A stretch of DNA of 8,753 nucleotides from Sphaerochaetaceae bacterium (GTDB taxonomy: Bacteria; Spirochaetota; Spirochaetia; Sphaerochaetales; Sphaerochaetaceae): the NCBI GenBank assembly GCA_023231265.1, contig JALNVT010000096.1, positions 1 to 8,753 of the forward strand. The letters are read 5' to 3'. Shown piece after piece: positions 6,512-8,753 of this stretch. The position numbers and the translations under genes are program-made. Position 1 is the first letter of the stretch. Every line of letters begins with the position of its first letter. The notes beneath the pieces were generated by a model. It made no database searches, had not been told where the DNA came from, and was given only the letters and a program-made list of their open reading frames with translations.

Positions 6512-7856
6512 ACCAAATATTGTAGTTTATTTTTCAGATCAGCAGAGAGCTGATACAATTGGCTGTTATGGCCAACCATTAGATATAAGCCCAAATCTAG
6601 ATAAACTAGCTGCGGAAGGAACATTATTTGAAAATGCGTTCTCTCCACAACCTGTATGTGGACCATGCAGAGCTATATTCCAGACAGGTAAGTATGCAAC
6701 TGATACTGGTTGTTTCAGAAATTCAATTGCTCTTCCTCCTGATTCAAAGACAATTGCTCATTATCTTGAATCAGGTGGTTACAACACAGCTTATGTAGGT
6801 AAATGGCATTTGGCTTCAACAGGTAATCTAGAGGAAAAACCTTATCAAGATTTTCAGAAGATAGCAGTACCTAGAGAGCTACGTGGTGGCTACACAGGAT
6901 ACTGGAGAGGCAGTGATGTTCTTGAATTTACATCTGATGGATATGGTGGTTTTGTCTTTGATGAGAACAACAACAAATGTGAATTTGATGGTTACAGATG
7001 TGATTGCATAACAGATTATGCTCTTGATTTCATAGAAAAAGATGAACAGAAGAAACCTTTCATGCTCTTCTTATCCCATATTGAACCACATCACCAAAAT
7101 GATGCACACCACTACCAAGGACCAAAAGGAAGCGAGGAGAAATACAAGAACTTTGTATTGCCAAAAGACCTTGAGGTATTGGGTGGAGATGGACGAGAGG
7201 AATACCCTCAATATCTTGGACAGTGCAACTCTCTTGATAACAATCTTGGTAGAGTTATTGAAGAGCTTAAAGCCAAAGGAATCTATGACAACACAGTGAT
7301 CATATATGTATCAGATCATGGCTCCCATTTTAACACTCGAAATAAAGATGCCCATCTCAATGGCTATGATGATTACAAGAGAACATGTCATGATTCTGCT
7401 TTGAAGGTACCTCTAATTATTGCAGGCGGTAAATTCAACAATGGAGGAGTTGTCAAGCGTCTTGTTAGCACAGGATCTCTTGCTAAGACAATTCTTTCTA
7501 TCGCAGATATTGATGTTGGCGATGAGATGATTGGAGAGAATCTCCTTGACGAGGTACTTCATCTCCATGATAATGAGCCAGATGAGATCTATGCTCAAAT
7601 TTCAGAAAGCAGACTTGGAAGATGTATCAGAACCAACAGATATCTGTACAGCGTTTATGCTCCTCACATCAATGGTGGAGAGAGAGCTAGCACCAATGAA
7701 TATTTTGATGATTATCTATATGATATGGAGAGCGATCCATTCCAGCTCAACAACATAATAGATGATGAATCTTATTCATCAATAAAAGAAGATTTGAGAG
7801 CCAGACTTATAAAATGGATCAAAGAATCTGAAAACATTGATGCAACAATACAATAA
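6504..7856 (+). CDS. Sulfatase (S1/alkaline phosphatase superfamily), cytoplasmic, Cys-type
   Basis: A complete 450-aa sulfatase. The active-site consensus C-x-P-x-R is present as 'CGPCR' (52-56). Cys52 would be oxidised to formylglycine, although a second cysteine (55) replaces the usual serine or alanine. Other active-site residues fit: Asp12 and Gln13 ('SDQQR'), Lys100 and His102 ('VGKWH'), His192 ('LSHIEPHH'), Asp271 and His272 ('VSDHG') and Lys301 ('ALKVPLI'). The C-terminal subdomain has the usual 'LYDMESDPFQLNNI' (405-418). There is no signal peptide, so it should act in the cytosol on a small imported sulfate ester. I chose ATG 6504 over the in-frame GTG 6495: AAGGTG (6492-6497) is a good ribosome binding site for the ATG, and the family usually starts 'MSKPNI'. 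The start overlaps tctA by 8 bases, linking desulfation to uptake. No maturase gene is nearby. A phosphonate or phosphodiester hydrolase is a less likely alternative. Confidence 0.9.
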   Translation: MSKPNIVVYFSDQQRADTIGCYGQPLDISPNLDKLAAEGTLFENAFSPQPVCGPCRAIFQTGKYATDTGCFRNSIALPPDSKTIAHYLESGGYNTAYVGKWHLASTGNLEEKPYQDFQKIAVPRELRGGYTGYWRGSDVLEFTSDGYGGFVFDENNNKCEFDGYRCDCITDYALDFIEKDEQKKPFMLFLSHIEPHHQNDAHHYQGPKGSEEKYKNFVLPKDLEVLGGDGREEYPQYLGQCNSLDNNLGRVIEELKAKGIYDNTVIIYVSDHGSHFNTRNKDAHLNGYDDYKRTCHDSALKVPLIIAGGKFNNGGVVKRLVSTGSLAKTILSIADIDVGDEMIGENLLDEVLHLHDNEPDEIYAQISESRLGRCIRTNRYLYSVYAPHINGGERASTNEYFDDYLYDMESDPFQLNNIIDDESYSSIKEDLRARLIKWIKESENIDATIQ

Positions 7857-7874
7857 ATAATTTAGAGGGAACTG

Positions 7875-8753
7875 ATGAATAAAAAATTGAAAAAAGATTT
7901 GATATATGAGTATTTATTGGTTTTCATAGAGCAGAATAAATACAATTCAATAAAAAAAGTTCCCTCTGAAAATTATCTATGCACACGATATAAGGTCAGC
8001 CGAGAGACTGTTAGAACTGCAATAAACCAACTCAAAGATGAGGGAATATTGTACTCAATCAAAGGCTCGGGGACCTATTTCAAGACAAATGAAATTGAAA
8101 GTCAGATCATTGATAGCAACTGCAAATATCGCATTGCAACCATAATTCAAGGTCAGGATAAATTTGCAAATGATCTATTCATAAAAGGCCTGAAATCTGA
8201 AATAGAGAACAAGAACATAGAACTGCGTATCTTCTATACTGATAACAAGTTCTCACAGGAGCGAGAGTGCCTTCTCGCCTGTTCAAAAGGCTTTGATGGT
8301 ATAATTATTGATGGCGTTAAAGCCAGCCTCATGAACCCCAACCTCGATATCTATCACAAGATTGAACAGAAAGATATAAGATGTATCTTCTACAACAACT
8401 ACTACCCTGAAACCAATTTTCCTAAGATAATTATTGACGACAGAGGATGTGCTGATTTACTTGTACATCAGATAGTTGAAGAAGGACACAAGGACATTGC
8501 AGGGATCTTTTACTGCGATAACTATCAGGGAACTGAGAAGTACAGAGGTTTCATTCACTCTCTAAAAAACCACAACATTCAAATCAAAGATGAGAACATA
8601 AAATGGCTCATCAGTGATAATATTGATGAAGAGAAAGAGTTCCAAAGAATCATAAATAAATTTCTATCATCAAACAGCAGTTCAGCTATAATATGCTGCA
8701 ACTTCATGATATTGAAGCACATTCAAAACAAGATTAAGAATCAGAGAAAACTA
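7875..8753 (+). CDS. GntR/LacI-type transcriptional regulator, AraR-like, cut by the window end
   Basis: An open frame of 293 codons without a stop, continuing past the window. Residues about 8-70 form a GntR-type winged helix: 'KVPSENYLCTRYKVSRETVRTAINQL' lies at 28-53 and the wing is 'GILYSIKGSGTYF' (57-69). From about 85 a LacI/periplasmic-binding-protein-like domain follows: 'YRIATIIQG' (85-93), 'FANDLFIKGL' (97-106), 'GFDGIIIDG' (139-147), 'IIIDDRGCADLLVHQIVEEGHKDIAGIF' (185-212) and 'QGTEKYRGF' (218-226). This fusion is the architecture of Bacillus AraR, and the individual motifs resemble it. Such proteins are sugar-released repressors. The ATG follows AGAGGGA (7864-7870), only 18 bases after the sulfatase stop, so it is in the operon and probably controls it. 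The inducer is unknown but likely sugar-like. About 60-80 C-terminal residues should be missing, judging from the usual length. Confidence 0.88.
   Translation, partial: MNKKLKKDLIYEYLLVFIEQNKYNSIKKVPSENYLCTRYKVSRETVRTAINQLKDEGILYSIKGSGTYFKTNEIESQIIDSNCKYRIATIIQGQDKFANDLFIKGLKSEIENKNIELRIFYTDNKFSQERECLLACSKGFDGIIIDGVKASLMNPNLDIYHKIEQKDIRCIFYNNYYPETNFPKIIIDDRGCADLLVHQIVEEGHKDIAGIFYCDNYQGTEKYRGFIHSLKNHNIQIKDENIKWLISDNIDEEKEFQRIINKFLSSNSSSAIICCNFMILKHIQNKIKNQRKL

Noticed and set aside
482..8753. One single operon from dehydrogenase to regulator, meaning all enzymes act on one substrate
   Set aside because: Clear terminators at 1751-1787 and 3072-3131, a 439-base gap before tctC and a different regulator type at each end argue for separate units. 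A functional link is possible but not shown.

Overview
The window is an AT-rich bacterial segment carrying eight genes, all on the + strand; the first and last touch the window edges. The organism is probably an anaerobic spirochaete (Treponema/Sphaerochaeta-like). This rests on the style of the binding-protein leader (signal peptide followed by 'NGTKES'), the AT-rich codon use, and the ferredoxin-type and Fe-dependent redox enzymes. It is an inference, not a proof; a Gram-positive anaerobe is less likely.

Region 1 (1-3131) looks like an aldehyde/alcohol redox module. It holds a MerR-family regulator with a single cysteine at position 52, as in AdhR/NmlR-type electrophile sensors. An iron-dependent alcohol dehydrogenase of the YqhD/butanol-dehydrogenase type follows, then an aldo/keto reductase with a C-terminal pair of 4Fe-4S cluster motifs (COG1453 type). 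The gaps before the two enzymes each contain a related dyad, TGCAGTTG...CAA(T)TGCA, a candidate shared binding site. Rho-independent terminators end the dehydrogenase (about 1751-1787) and reductase (about 3072-3131) transcripts.

Region 2 (3132-3441) is a non-coding promoter region of about 310 bases. It contains a near-perfect 26-bp palindrome (3187-3212), smaller palindromes and a possible -10 box.

Region 3 (3442-8753) is one apparent operon. It encodes a complete tripartite tricarboxylate transporter (tctC binding protein, tctB small membrane subunit, tctA large membrane subunit), a leaderless and therefore probably cytoplasmic S1-family sulfatase whose start overlaps the end of tctA by 8 bases, and a GntR-type DNA-binding domain fused to a LacI-type sugar-binding domain (AraR architecture), cut by the window end. 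A 15-bp hairpin between tctC and tctB probably sets the ratio of binding protein to permease.

The most interesting reading is an 'import then desulfate' pathway. TctC would capture a small anionic, perhaps sulfated, compound; TctAB would import it; the sulfatase would remove the sulfate in the cytosol; and the AraR-like protein would sense the substrate or product. The upstream oxidoreductases could handle aldehydes from the same or an unrelated route, but separate terminators and a different regulator argue that they form their own unit. No sulfatase-maturating enzyme is in the window.
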